Shown here in pieces: positions 13,775 through 22,689 of a stretch of DNA of 64,000 bases. The stretch is from Hankyongella sp964404985. GTDB taxonomy: Bacteria; Pseudomonadota; Alphaproteobacteria; Sphingomonadales; Sphingomonadaceae. Under the pieces are notes generated by a model that worked only from the letters and a program-made list of their open reading frames with translations, did not search any database and had not been told where the DNA came from. How positions within the stretch are numbered: the stretch's first letter is position 1; every line of letters starts with the position of its first letter. The translations under genes and the position numbers were made by a program. The stretch covers positions 1-64,000 of the forward strand of contig CAYOMD010000004.1 of assembly GCA_964404985.1 (NCBI GenBank), in the 5' to 3' direction.

Positions 13775-15215
13775 AAAACCCCGCTGCCTCATCGATGCTG
13801 ATATCAAGCTCGGCCAGCCGGCGGTACAGGGTCGAGCGGCCGATGCCCAGGCGGCGCGCCACCTCACTCATGCGCCCGCGATAGCGGGAGACGGCAAAGC
13901 GGATCGCGTCAGCCTCCAGCTCCTGCAGCGCACGGACATGCCCGCGCGCGTCGGTCAACTGGATGCGATCCGTACTCGCAGCCGCATCGGCGGCGACGGC
14001 TGAGGGCAGCGCCGGCGTGGTCCGTTCTGCACGCTGGGCCTGCGCCAGGATCTGCGGAAAGTCGCGCATGCTCAGCCGGTCGCTGTCGCACAGCACAACG
14101 GCGCGGAAGATGGCGTTCTGCAACTGGCGGACATTGCCCGGCCAGTCGAAGGCCGTGAGCAGCGTCATCGCCTCGTCCGACACGCCGCGGACATGGATGT
14201 TCTCCAGCGCCGCCGTCCGGGCAATGAAATGGTTGATCAGGGCCGGAATATCCTCCCGGCGTTCGCGCAGCGGCGGGATGGTCAACTGCACGACGTTCAG
14301 GCGGTAGTAAAGGTCCTCGCGGAACCGCCCCTGCGCGGACTCAACCGCCAGTTCCCGGTTGGTGGCACTGACAATCCGTACATCGACCTTGACCGTGGAC
14401 CGGCTGCCGACCGGCTCGACCTCGCCCTCCTGCAGCACACGCAAAAGCTTGACCTGCAGGTCCAGCGACAGTTCGCCGATCTCGTCCAGAAACAAGGTGC
14501 CGCCATTAGCGTCGAGGAACTTGCCCATGTGGCGGTCCACCGCACCAGTGAATGCCCCCTTTTCGTGGCCGAACAGCAGGCTCTCCGCCAGTTGTGCCGG
14601 CAGCGCGCCGCAGTTCACCACGACAAACGGGCCATTGGCGCGCGGGCTGGCGGAGTGGATAGACTGCGCGATCAGTTCCTTGCCGACACCGCTCTCCCCC
14701 TCAATCAGCACCGGTGCCGAGGAGTTGGCAGCACGCCGGGCCAGCGAGACGGCGCGCAGGAATTGTGCTGACTGACCCACCAGTTGCTCGAAGGTCAGTT
14801 GAGCGCCCAGCTTTTCCGAGAGCGGGCGCAGTTCGCCATCTGCGATGTTTTCGTTGGTCGCGGTAGCCAGGGCGGCGCGGATGCGTTCCGGGCTGGCCGG
14901 CTTGGCAATGAAGTCGTTGGCACCGGCGCGCATCGACTCGATGGCGTTATTCAGCGTCGTGTGCGCTGTCAGCACGATGATCGGCAGGCGCGGACGCTGC
15001 GGGCGGATGGCTTTCACCAGCTCCAGGCCGCTCATCTTGGGCATTTGCAGGTCAGCCATCAGCGCGCAAATCTGCCCACCGTTCGGCCCCTGGAGGATAT
15101 CGAGTGCCTGCTGCCCGGTCTCTGCCTCCAGGACCGAAAAACCCGCCCGGCTGGCAATCGCCGCGAGCGCGCGCCGCTGGCTCGGTTCGTCTTCGGCGAT
15201 CAGGACCGTGTTCAT
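13773..15215 (-). CDS. NtrC-family sigma-54-dependent response regulator
   Basis: 480 residues from the ATG at 15215. Receiver domain 1-120 with the phospho-acceptor Asp55 in MADLQMPK and an acidic pair at EDE (8-10). The AAA+ domain has Walker A GESGVGKELI, the sigma-54 contact loop GAFTGA, and Walker B GGTLFLDEIGEL. The C-terminal Fis-type HTH is SEVARRLGIGRSTLYRRLAEL. No histidine kinase lies nearby, so it is an orphan. It would activate transcription with the RpoN encoded at 9692. Divergent from the UbiB-like gene. Confidence 0.92.
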   Translation of the reverse strand: MNTVLIAEDEPSQRRALAAIASRAGFSVLEAETGQQALDILQGPNGGQICALMADLQMPKMSGLELVKAIRPQRPRLPIIVLTAHTTLNNAIESMRAGANDFIAKPASPERIRAALATATNENIADGELRPLSEKLGAQLTFEQLVGQSAQFLRAVSLARRAANSSAPVLIEGESGVGKELIAQSIHSASPRANGPFVVVNCGALPAQLAESLLFGHEKGAFTGAVDRHMGKFLDANGGTLFLDEIGELSLDLQVKLLRVLQEGEVEPVGSRSTVKVDVRIVSATNRELAVESAQGRFREDLYYRLNVVQLTIPPLRERREDIPALINHFIARTAALENIHVRGVSDEAMTLLTAFDWPGNVRQLQNAIFRAVVLCDSDRLSMRDFPQILAQAQRAERTTPALPSAVAADAAASTDRIQLTDARGHVRALQELEADAIRFAVSRYRGRMSEVARRLGIGRSTLYRRLAELDISIDEAAGF

Positions 15216-15345
15216 GGGTAAGTTGTTCCAATATTGGACAGCCTGCTGTCTCAATACGGGACAATGGTTAATTATACCTCAACAGCGCGGTAGTGGTTTA
15301 TCCCTTATCATTGCCGAACCCGCGCAACCGGCCTACCTGTCGGGC

Positions 15346-16698
15346 ATGAGCGATACCTATGACGATACCAACAGCATTTCCGGGCGCTTGTCGCGCTATG
15401 CGCGCGTCGGTGCCGCTGTTGGCGGGCTGGGTATTCAGTTCGCCGCCAACCGCGTGTTGGGCTCCAGGCTCGATGCCGAGCGGCATGCCAATGAACTGAC
15501 AGCCGCGCTGGGCAACCTTAAAGGTCCGGTGATGAAGGTGGCGCAAATCCTCTCCACCATCCCCGAGGCGTTGCCGCCGGAATATGCCCAGAAACTTGCC
15601 CAGTTGCAGGCGAATGCGCCCTCCATGGGCTGGCCGTTCGTCAAGCGGCGCATGAAGACCGAGCTTGGGGTCGAGTGGCGCGCAAAGTTCAGCGCATTTG
15701 AGGAGACTGCGGCGGCGGCTGCCTCACTTGGGCAGGTCCACCGCGCTGCAGCTCTCGATGGCCGGGCGGTGGCGGTCAAGCTGCAATATCCGGATATGGC
15801 ATCGGCCATCGAGGCGGACCTGAAGCAACTCGACATGCTGATCGGGTTATACCGGGCCTACGACCGGTCGATCGACCCCAGCGAAATCCGCCACGAGATT
15901 GCCGAGCGGCTGCGGGAGGAACTGGATTATGCGCTGGAGGCCAAGCATATGGCCCTCTACCGCCACATGCTGGCGGACGAACCCTGCGTCCATGTGCCGG
16001 ATGTGGTTGCGGACCTCTCGACCCGGCGCGTGCTGACCATGACCTGGCTCAGCGGCAAGTCGCTGATGACCTACAAGGAGGCCGACCAGGACACGCGCAA
16101 CCAGCTTGCGGTCAACATGTTCCGCGCCTGGTATGTGCCCTTCCACAAATACGGCGTCATTCACGGCGATCCGCACCTCGGCAACTACACCGCCCGTGAC
16201 GACCTGACCATCAACCTGCTGGATTATGGCTGCATTCGGGTGTTTCCGGCCAAGTTTGTCGGTGGCGTCATCGATTTGTATCGTGCCGTGCGCGACGGGG
16301 ACCGCGATCTGGCGGTCCATGCGTACGAGACCTGGGGCTTCGCGGGCCTCAGTACCGAAGTGATCGACACGCTCAACATCTGGGCGGCGTTCCTCTATGC
16401 CCCGCTGCTTGAGGATAAACCGCGGCTGATCAACAGCTATGACAAGCCGGGCCAATATGGCCGGGAGCAGGCAGCCAAGGTGCATGCGCGGCTGAAGGAG
16501 CTGGGCGGCGTGCGGCCACCGCGCGAGTTCGTGTTCATGGACCGGGCGGCAATCGGGCTCGGCGGCGTATTCATGCACCTGGGCGCTCACGTGAACTGGT
16601 ACCGGCTATTCCAGGATGTGATCGACGGCTTTTCGGTTGAGGCGCTCGCGGCCCGCCAGGCACAGGCCCTGCAGGTGGCTGAGCTGTCGCCGCAATAA
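15346..16698 (+). CDS. ABC1/AarF (UbiB-ADCK) atypical kinase
   Basis: 450 residues from the ATG at 15346. The family motif KxGQ is replaced here by GPVMKVAQILS. An alanine-rich nucleotide loop (AAAAASLGQVHRA), the lysine of VAVKLQYP and the catalytic core VIHGDPHLGNY are all visible, with LLDYGCIRVFP as the metal-binding segment. Such kinases support ubiquinone biosynthesis or lipid homeostasis. Unlike UbiB, no C-terminal membrane helices are evident, so it is a soluble ADCK-like paralogue rather than certain UbiB. Confidence 0.85.
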   Translation: MSDTYDDTNSISGRLSRYARVGAAVGGLGIQFAANRVLGSRLDAERHANELTAALGNLKGPVMKVAQILSTIPEALPPEYAQKLAQLQANAPSMGWPFVKRRMKTELGVEWRAKFSAFEETAAAAASLGQVHRAAALDGRAVAVKLQYPDMASAIEADLKQLDMLIGLYRAYDRSIDPSEIRHEIAERLREELDYALEAKHMALYRHMLADEPCVHVPDVVADLSTRRVLTMTWLSGKSLMTYKEADQDTRNQLAVNMFRAWYVPFHKYGVIHGDPHLGNYTARDDLTINLLDYGCIRVFPAKFVGGVIDLYRAVRDGDRDLAVHAYETWGFAGLSTEVIDTLNIWAAFLYAPLLEDKPRLINSYDKPGQYGREQAAKVHARLKELGGVRPPREFVFMDRAAIGLGGVFMHLGAHVNWYRLFQDVIDGFSVEALAARQAQALQVAELSPQ

Positions 16699-16714
16699 GG
16701 CGCATCTCCATTTG

Positions 16715-16790
16715 AAATCTCGCCGCTCGCCCTGAGCCGGACGAAGGGCTGAGCGGCTCGCGGTTCGACCAGATCACCGCGAGCGGATTT
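16715..16790. repeat. Imperfect palindromic repeat, family D copy 2
   Basis: CCGCTCGCCCTGAGCCGGAC ... GAAGGGCTGAGCGGCTCGCGG is the inverse-orientation relative of 12440-12525 and 41690-41761. CCGCTCGCCCT pairs with AGGGCTGAGCGG. It lies between two same-strand genes, so it may act as a terminator or mRNA stabiliser. Confidence 0.65.
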
Positions 16791-16869
16791 TGCGACCCCA
16801 AGACCCTCTTGGCAATCCGGGCCGGCTCGGCTTAAGAGGCGGGCAGACAATGTTGGCGAGGGCATGAGT

Positions 16870-16998
16870 ATGGCCGAACAGAACAGCATGGATTACGCCG
16901 AGCACAAGCGCACCTGGCGCGGCTTCGTGGGCTTCGTGAAGTGGGGCATCCCCTGGTCCCTGATTTTGTTCGGGGCGGTGCTCTGGTTCACGACTTGA
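16870..16998 (+). CDS. aa3-type cytochrome c oxidase subunit IV-like small protein
   Basis: A 42-residue protein, MAEQNSMDYAEHKRTWRGFV..., with one C-terminal membrane helix (WGIPWSLILFGAVLWF). The DYAEHxRTWxGFVxFxKW pattern is that of the bacterial COX4_pro_2 family (PF07835). The ATG at 16870 has GAGG eight bases upstream, better placed than for the in-frame ATG at 16864. It stands 67 bp before pntAA, a position seen in other alphaproteobacteria. Its role with the oxidase or the transhydrogenase is not settled by sequence. Confidence 0.8.
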   Translation: MAEQNSMDYAEHKRTWRGFVGFVKWGIPWSLILFGAVLWFTT

Positions 16999-17065
16999 CG
17001 GCGGCGCTCCGCTCATAGAGGCTATTCTCCTTAACGCGGGTCAGAACCGCCGGGGGAGAGCGTCG

Positions 17066-18196
17066 ATGAAGATTGCCGTGCTGAGGGAAACCCAGGCGCA
17101 TGAGCGCCGGGTTGCAGCAACGCCGGAGACCGTCAAGAAATTCATGGGCCTCGGTGCCGAGGTCGCGGTTGAAGTCAGCGCCGGCCTTTCCGCCTCCATC
17201 CCTGATTCCGACTATACTGCCGCTGGTGCAACGGTCACGGACCGTGCGGGCGCTCTGGCTGGTGCCGGGCTGGTGCTGAAAGTGCAAAAACCCGCACCGG
17301 AGGAAATCGCCGGCCTGCCCAAGGGCTGCGTGCTGGTCTCGACGCTGGAGGCGCTGACCACGCGGGGCCTGATGCAGAACCTCGCGGATGCGGGCGTCAC
17401 GGCCATGGCCATGGAGCTGATGCCGCGCATCACCCGCGCGCAGTCCATGGATGTCCTCTCCTCCCAATCGAACCTCGCCGGCTACAAGGCGGTGCTGGAC
17501 GCAGCCTCGGAATATGGTCGCGCCCTGCCGATGATGATGACCGCTGCCGGCACCATTCCGGCAACGCGGGTTTTCATCATGGGCGTGGGCGTCGCCGGGC
17601 TGCAGGCGATTGCGACCGCGCGGCGGCTCGGGGCCATTGTCTCCGCAACGGACGTCCGGCTGGCGACCAAAGAACAGATCGAAAGCCTGGGGGCCAAGGC
17701 GATCTTCGTCGAGAAGGTCAAGGGCATCGAGGGCGAGGGCACTGGCGGCTACGCGACCGAGATGTCGGACGAATACAAGGCCGCACAGGCCGAGCTGATC
17801 GCCAGCCATATCCCCAAGCAGGACATCGTCATCACCACCGCGCTGATCCCCGGGCGGGCCGCCCCGCGTCTGGTGAGTGCCGAGATGGTGGCCGCCATGC
17901 GCGCCGGCTCGGTGCTGGTTGACCTGGCGGTCGAGGCCGGCGGCAATGTCGAGGGCTCGGTCCCCGGCGAAGTGGTGACCACGGCCAACGGCGTGAAGAT
18001 CGTCGGCCACCGCAACGTGCCGTCCCGGCTGGCGGCGGATGCGTCGGCGCTCTATGCCCGCAACCTGTTCACCTTCGTCTCGACCTTCTGGGACAAGGAG
18101 GCCAAAGCCCCCGTCTGGCCGGCCGACGACGAGATCGTCGCCGGCGTCACCGTCACCCGCGACGGCCAGATCGTCCATCCAAGGCTGTTGGGATGA
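17066..18196 (+). CDS. pntAA: NAD(P) transhydrogenase subunit alpha, part 1 (PntAA)
   Basis: 376 residues forming the soluble NAD(H)-binding domain dI. It starts MKIAVLRETQAHERRVAATP, the AlaDH/PNT N-terminal signature. The NAD fold has VFIMGVGVAGLQAIATARRLG, and the mobile loop region GYATEMSDEYK is present. It works with PntAB and PntB to couple hydride transfer from NADH to NADP+ to proton import. The membrane part of alpha is a separate gene, typical of alphaproteobacteria. Two unrelated genes separate it from pntAB here. Confidence 0.96.
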   Translation: MKIAVLRETQAHERRVAATPETVKKFMGLGAEVAVEVSAGLSASIPDSDYTAAGATVTDRAGALAGAGLVLKVQKPAPEEIAGLPKGCVLVSTLEALTTRGLMQNLADAGVTAMAMELMPRITRAQSMDVLSSQSNLAGYKAVLDAASEYGRALPMMMTAAGTIPATRVFIMGVGVAGLQAIATARRLGAIVSATDVRLATKEQIESLGAKAIFVEKVKGIEGEGTGGYATEMSDEYKAAQAELIASHIPKQDIVITTALIPGRAAPRLVSAEMVAAMRAGSVLVDLAVEAGGNVEGSVPGEVVTTANGVKIVGHRNVPSRLAADASALYARNLFTFVSTFWDKEAKAPVWPADDEIVAGVTVTRDGQIVHPRLLG

Positions 18197-18293
18197 GGCG
18201 GTTATTCGCCTTTGCAGACCTCCCTGAAAAGGGGAGCAGGCTATGGACGGCATGGCGGGCTGCTGTATGGCCGCGGGAAGGAGGGTCGACGCA

Positions 18294-18836
18294 ATGACGC
18301 AACCTCCTGTCGACTGCGGAAAGCCGGATAGCCAAGAATTCAAGGAATATTATTTCGTCCAGGATATCATCTCAAAGTTCAATTCGGACTGTCTGACCAT
18401 CAAGCAATGGTCGGTCACCAGCGCGTCGGTGGTCGCCGTGGTCGGGCAGGCAGCGTTCCCGGCACTCATCCCGGTGGCGCTGGTGGTGGCAATCCTGGCT
18501 TGTTCGTTCTGGGTGACCGAAACGGTGTGGCGGCGCAATCAGTCCGCTTTCATCCACTATGTCCGCGAGCTTGAGACAGCGACGCCCGGCGGCCCGCAGG
18601 TGAGCCATAACTGGTCGAAGTTTTACCTCAAAAGTGATGGCAAAACGCTGCCACTTTCATGGCCTGTCGTCATGATTATGCCGCAAACCTGCTTGCCGCA
18701 TGTTATTATCCTGGCCATTGCCCTGCTCGTCTTGGGCTTGCTTCTCCTCTTTCCAGGGCTCATGCCTGCAAAAGCGAGTGCCGACCCGCTGAAGATTGTG
18801 GTCGAGCAGCCGATCCAGTTTCGTGAACATGAGTGA
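18294..18836 (+). CDS. Membrane protein of unknown function, SLATT-like layout
   Basis: 180 residues from the ATG at 18294, preceded by GGAGGG. A soluble N-terminus (QEFKEYYFVQDIISKFNSD) leads into two close membrane helices (about residues 40-80). These are followed by a charged helix, WRRNQSAFIHYVRELE. After a loop there is a third hydrophobic segment (VIILAIALLVLGLLLLF) and a short polar tail. The two-helix plus amphipathic-helix layout recalls SLATT-type membrane effectors, but no sequence family was confirmed. It overlaps the deoxyribosyltransferase gene, so the pair is translated together. It is inserted between pntAA and pntAB. Confidence 0.7.
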   Translation: MTQPPVDCGKPDSQEFKEYYFVQDIISKFNSDCLTIKQWSVTSASVVAVVGQAAFPALIPVALVVAILACSFWVTETVWRRNQSAFIHYVRELETATPGGPQVSHNWSKFYLKSDGKTLPLSWPVVMIMPQTCLPHVIILAIALLVLGLLLLFPGLMPAKASADPLKIVVEQPIQFREHE

Positions 18837-19419
18837 GATGCATTCCATGAAGCGGCTTTATCTTGCCGGCCCGGATGTTTTCCTGCCTGATGCCGACGCC
18901 GTCGGTCGGGCGAAAGTTGATCTCTGCGCCCAACATGGTTTCAAGGGGTTGTTTCCGCTGGATCAGCAGATCGACGCGGCTGGGGAAGATCTCGGTCGCG
19001 CCATCTACCGCGGCAACCTCGAGCTCATGAAACATTCGGATGCCATTATCGCCAATCTGTCGCCGTTCCGGGGGCCAAGCGCCGATGTCGGCACCGCTTT
19101 TGAGCTGGGCTGGTTCGCTGGTCGCAACCTGCCCATTTTTGCCTATTCCAATGATGAGAGAGAGTTCGCAGCGCGGACGCGCCTTCTGCTCGATCTCGCA
19201 CCGGATGCGGCGCGTGATCGGCAGGGACTTGGGATCGAGCCCTTCGGCCTGGCCGACAATTTAATGCTTCCAGGTGCGGTAGGCGCGGCTGGCGGTGTTT
19301 TGGTGTGTCATCAGAGCGATGGGTTGGAGGCCATGTCCGCCTTCAAGCGCTGCCTGGACGAAGTCTCAGCCTATTTCACCCGCCTTGAGCAGGCGAAGTA
19401 TAATCGCCGGACGGCTTGA
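18829..19419 (+). CDS. Nucleoside 2-deoxyribosyltransferase family protein
   Basis: About 196 residues. It begins MSEMHSMKRLYLAGPDVFLP; starts at 18838 and 18847 are also possible. The family hallmarks are the N-terminal LYLAGPDVF, the DAIIANLSPFRGPSADVGTA stretch, and FELGWFAG with the nucleophile glutamate. The enzymes cleave or exchange the N-glycosidic bond of deoxynucleosides or related nucleotides. It overlaps the preceding membrane gene by 8 bp and is followed 13 bp later by pntAB. The substrate is unknown. Confidence 0.88.
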   Translation: MSEMHSMKRLYLAGPDVFLPDADAVGRAKVDLCAQHGFKGLFPLDQQIDAAGEDLGRAIYRGNLELMKHSDAIIANLSPFRGPSADVGTAFELGWFAGRNLPIFAYSNDEREFAARTRLLLDLAPDAARDRQGLGIEPFGLADNLMLPGAVGAAGGVLVCHQSDGLEAMSAFKRCLDEVSAYFTRLEQAKYNRRTA

Positions 19420-19432
19420 AGGAGCAAGACTG

Positions 19433-19720
19433 ATGGAATTTCTGAACCAACTGTCGATCTTCGTGATGGCGATCTTCGTCGGCTACTATGTCGTGTGGTC
19501 GGTGACGCCGGCACTGCACACGCCGCTGATGGCGGTGACCAACGCCATCTCGTCCGTGATCATCGTTGGCGCCTTGATCGCCGGCGCAGCCGAGGGTGCG
19601 CCCATCGCCAAATATCTCGGCCTGCTGGCCGTTGTGATGGCGGCGGTCAATATCTTCGGCGGTTTTGCGGTCACCCGGCGCATGCTCGGCATGTACAAGA
19701 AAAAAGAGAAAAAGGCCTGA
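19433..19720 (+). CDS. pntAB: NAD(P) transhydrogenase subunit alpha, part 2 (PntAB)
   Basis: 95 residues with three membrane helices (LSIFVMAIFVGYYVVW, AISSVIIVGALIAGAA, LAVVMAAVNIFGGFAV) and a basic tail, KKKEKKA. It is the membrane portion of the alpha subunit, forming part of the proton channel with PntB. The ATG at 19433 follows AAGGAG. pntB starts 14 bp downstream. Confidence 0.95.
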   Translation: MEFLNQLSIFVMAIFVGYYVVWSVTPALHTPLMAVTNAISSVIIVGALIAGAAEGAPIAKYLGLLAVVMAAVNIFGGFAVTRRMLGMYKKKEKKA

Positions 19721-19734
19721 CAGGGGACACGCAC

Positions 19735-21165
19735 ATGGAACATACAGCCGCGCCCGCCTGGGCCATACTTGCCTATCTGATCTCCGGCGTTCTGTTCATT
19801 CTGGCGCTGCGAGGCCTCTCCAGCCCGGAGAGCAGCCGGCAGGGCAATCTGTTCGGCATGGTCGGCATGCTGCTGGCCGTGGTGACGACGCTGGTCACCC
19901 ATGGCCTGGCCAACATAGTGGAGATACTGGTCGCCCTCGCGATCGGAGGCGGCATCGGCTATGTGCTGGCGCAGCGCATCGCCATGACCCAGATGCCGCA
20001 GCTGGTCGCAGGCTTCCACAGTCTGGTCGGCATGGCGGCGGTGCTGGTGGGTGCGGCAGCGTTCCTCAACCCGGAAGCCTTCGGCATCGTCGATGCGACC
20101 GGTAACATCCTGCCGGTCAGCCGGGTCGAGATGGGGCTGGGCATTGCGATCGGGGCCATCACCTTCTCCGGTTCCGTCATCGCCTTCCTGAAGCTGAACG
20201 GCAACATGTCTGGCGCGCCGATCCTGCTGCCGGCGCGGCATGTCATCAACATCGGTACATTGATTGCCATTGTGGTGCTGGTCGCGAGCTTTGCGCACTC
20301 ACCGGCGGCAGCGCAGGGCGACGGCACGCTGCTTTGGCTGCTGATGGCCTTGAGCTTCCTGATCGGCTTCCTGCTGATCATCCCGATCGGCGGCGCGGAC
20401 ATGCCGGTCGTGGTGTCGATGCTGAACAGCTATTCCGGTTGGGCAGCGGCGGCCATGGGCTTCACCTTGCACAACTCCGCCATGATCATCACCGGTGCTC
20501 TTGTCGGCTCGTCTGGGGCGATCCTGAGTTACATCATGTGCAAGGCCATGAACCGCTCTTTCATCAGCGTCATCGCCGGCGGCTTCGGCGCCGAGAGCGG
20601 GGCTGCGGCGGCCAGCGGCCCGAAGGTGGACCGGCCCTTCAAGCGCGGCTCGGCAGACGATGCCGCCTTCATCATGAAGAACGCCGAGAAGGTCATCATC
20701 GTGCCCGGCTACGGCATGGCGGTGGCGCAAGCGCAGCACGTGCTGCGCGAGATGGGCGATCTCTTGAAGAAAGAGGGCGTCGAGGTGAAATACGCCATCC
20801 ACCCGGTCGCCGGGCGCATGCCGGGGCACATGAACGTCCTGCTGGCAGAGGCGAACGTGCCCTACGACGAGGTGTTTGAACTGGAAGACATCAACACCGA
20901 CTTCGGCCAGGCGGATGTCGCCTATGTGATCGGCGCGAACGACGTGACCAACCCGGCCGCCAAGACCGACAAGACCTCCCCGATCTACGGCATGCCGGTG
21001 CTGGACGTGGAAAAGGCCAAGACCGTGCTGTTCATCAAGCGCTCGATGGGCGGCGCGGGGTACGCCGGGGTCGAGAACGAACTGTTCTTCCGCGACAACA
21101 CCATGATGCTGCTCGCCGACGCCAAGAAGATGACCGAGGAGATCGTCAAGGCGCTGGCGCACTAA
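19735..21165 (+). CDS. pntB: NAD(P) transhydrogenase subunit beta (PntB)
   Basis: 476 residues. The N-terminal half has about nine membrane helices, including the HSLVGMAAVLVG channel segment. The C-terminal NADP(H)-binding dIII domain contains VIIVPGYGMAVAQAQHVL, HPVAGRMPGHMNVLLAEA and YVIGANDVTNPAA, all diagnostic. It completes the proton-translocating transhydrogenase that supplies NADPH. Confidence 0.97.
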   Translation: MEHTAAPAWAILAYLISGVLFILALRGLSSPESSRQGNLFGMVGMLLAVVTTLVTHGLANIVEILVALAIGGGIGYVLAQRIAMTQMPQLVAGFHSLVGMAAVLVGAAAFLNPEAFGIVDATGNILPVSRVEMGLGIAIGAITFSGSVIAFLKLNGNMSGAPILLPARHVINIGTLIAIVVLVASFAHSPAAAQGDGTLLWLLMALSFLIGFLLIIPIGGADMPVVVSMLNSYSGWAAAAMGFTLHNSAMIITGALVGSSGAILSYIMCKAMNRSFISVIAGGFGAESGAAAASGPKVDRPFKRGSADDAAFIMKNAEKVIIVPGYGMAVAQAQHVLREMGDLLKKEGVEVKYAIHPVAGRMPGHMNVLLAEANVPYDEVFELEDINTDFGQADVAYVIGANDVTNPAAKTDKTSPIYGMPVLDVEKAKTVLFIKRSMGGAGYAGVENELFFRDNTMMLLADAKKMTEEIVKALAH

Positions 21166-21180
21166 GGCCTGATGGGTCTC

Positions 21181-21290
21181 TACACTCACCGCTCGTGTCG
21201 AGCCAGGTCGAGACACGTAAGCTGAGTTATACGGCCGCCCCTCGACCATGCTCGGGGCGAACGGTTCAAGGGAAAGCCTGATACGCTCGA
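21181..21290. repeat. Long imperfect palindromic repeat, family A copy 1 (inverse orientation)
   Basis: Contains CTCGTGTCGAGCCAGGTCGA and CCCCTCGACCATGCTCGGGG. The reverse complement aligns with blocks at 29700-29823 and 58160-58293, sharing CCCCGAGC..GGTCGAGGGGCGG and GTGTCTCGAC. Here it separates two plus-strand genes (pntB and the MBL hydrolase). Confidence 0.7.
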
Positions 21291-21339
21291 ACTACCGGTG
21301 ATCGATAACCGGTTCCCAATTGTTGCCGTGATGCTTTAG

Positions 21340-22251
21340 ATGCGGGCAATGGACAACGATATCCTCCACCCCGCGCCGCCGCCCTTCGCACCCCCACGCC
21401 CCTGCGGCTACGAGGACGTGGTGACCCTGTCGCCGCTCGTGCGCCGGCTGACCGCCAAAAACCCCAGCCCGTTCACGGCGACCGGCACCGGCACCTACAT
21501 CGTCGGGCGCGGCACGGTCGCCGTGATCGACCCCGGCCCCGATGACCCCGAGCATATCAACGCCATCGGCTGCGCGCTGCTGGGGGAGCGGGTCAGCCAC
21601 ATCGTCGTCACCCACACCCACCGAGATCATTCGCCCGGCTCAAGGCCGCTAAAGGCCTTGACCGGTGCACCGATTGTCGGCTGCGCGCCGCTGTCGTTCC
21701 CGGACGAAGGCCCCAAGGTCGAAGAGTCGTTCGATGCCGACTATCTACCAGACCGGGTGATGGGAGACGGCGAGACGGTGGCCGGCCCCGGCTGGACCTT
21801 GGCAGCGCTCGCCACCCCCGGTCATACCTCCAACCACCTGTGCTTTGCGCTGCCGGAGGAACAGGCGCTGTTCACCGGCGACCATGTGATGGGCTGGTCG
21901 ACCACCGTTATCGTCCCCCCGGACGGCGACATGACCCAGTATCTGGCATCCCTGCGCCGCCTGCTGGAGCGTGATGATGCGATCTATTACCCGACCCACG
22001 GCGACCCGGTCCTGAAGCCGCAGGCGCTGGTGCGCGGGCTGCTGACCCACCGGCGCATGCGCGAGGCGCAGATTCTTCAATTGCTGGGCGAGGGCGTGAC
22101 CGCCATCAGTGAGATGGTGGAGCGACTCTATGCGCAGACGCCGCCTATCCTGCATCCGGCGGCCAGTCGCTCGGTCCTTGCGCATCTGATCGCGCTGGAG
22201 CAGCAGGGCCGTGTGCGGCAGGATACAGGCGGCTGGCGCGCGCTGGCGTAA
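21340..22251 (+). CDS. MBL-fold metallo-hydrolase (LACTB2-like)
   Basis: 303 residues; a second start, MDNDILHP, lies at 21349. The zinc motif HTHRDHSPG lies near residue 90. Further ligands are in TPGHTSNHLCF and FTGDHVMGW. A C-terminal winged-helix-like domain (THRRMREAQILQLLGEG) is typical of the LACTB2/glyoxalase II-related branch, which includes endoribonucleases. The substrate cannot be told from sequence. sufE follows after 27 bp. Confidence 0.88.
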   Translation: MRAMDNDILHPAPPPFAPPRPCGYEDVVTLSPLVRRLTAKNPSPFTATGTGTYIVGRGTVAVIDPGPDDPEHINAIGCALLGERVSHIVVTHTHRDHSPGSRPLKALTGAPIVGCAPLSFPDEGPKVEESFDADYLPDRVMGDGETVAGPGWTLAALATPGHTSNHLCFALPEEQALFTGDHVMGWSTTVIVPPDGDMTQYLASLRRLLERDDAIYYPTHGDPVLKPQALVRGLLTHRRMREAQILQLLGEGVTAISEMVERLYAQTPPILHPAASRSVLAHLIALEQQGRVRQDTGGWRALA

Positions 22252-22278
22252 GCCCGCCCTGCTGCCTATATAAGCTTC

Positions 22279-22689
22279 ATGACGACATTTGATGATTTCA
22301 AGGCGGACCTGGCCCTGTTTGACGACTGGGAGGACCGCTACCGGGCGCTGATCGACCTCGGGCGCATGCTTGAGCCTCTGCCAGAGTTGGCCCGCACGGA
22401 GGCCAACAAGGTCCGTGGCTGCTCCAGCCAGGTCTGGTTGACCGCGCAGCACACCCCGGATGGCGCGCTGCACTTCACGGGCGACAGCGACGCGCACATC
22501 GTACGCGGCCTCGTGGCGCTGCTGTTCCTGCTCTACCAGGACCGGACGCCCGCGGCGATCCACGCGATCGATGCTCGCGCCCGGCTGCAGGAACTCGGGC
22601 TGGCGGGGCATCTCTCGCCCACCCGCACCAACGGGCTGTATTCCATGGTCGAGCGTATTCGGGCTATGGCGGCGGAGGCGATGGCATGA
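22279..22689 (+). CDS. sufE: Cysteine desulfuration protein SufE
   Basis: 136 residues. The persulfide-carrying cysteine sits in KVRGCSSQVWL. The N-terminal WEDRYRALIDLGRMLEPLP is typical. It accepts sulfur from SufS for Fe-S cluster assembly. The rest of the suf operon is not in the window. Its stop overlaps the start of the aldehyde dehydrogenase gene (ATGA). Confidence 0.95.
   Translation: MTTFDDFKADLALFDDWEDRYRALIDLGRMLEPLPELARTEANKVRGCSSQVWLTAQHTPDGALHFTGDSDAHIVRGLVALLFLLYQDRTPAAIHAIDARARLQELGLAGHLSPTRTNGLYSMVERIRAMAAEAMA

Noticed and set aside
18294..19419. Calling the membrane protein/deoxyribosyltransferase pair an established anti-phage system
   Set aside because: Only layout resemblance supports this; no known defence family was recognised and no other defence gene is nearby. 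Kept as a finding, not a call.
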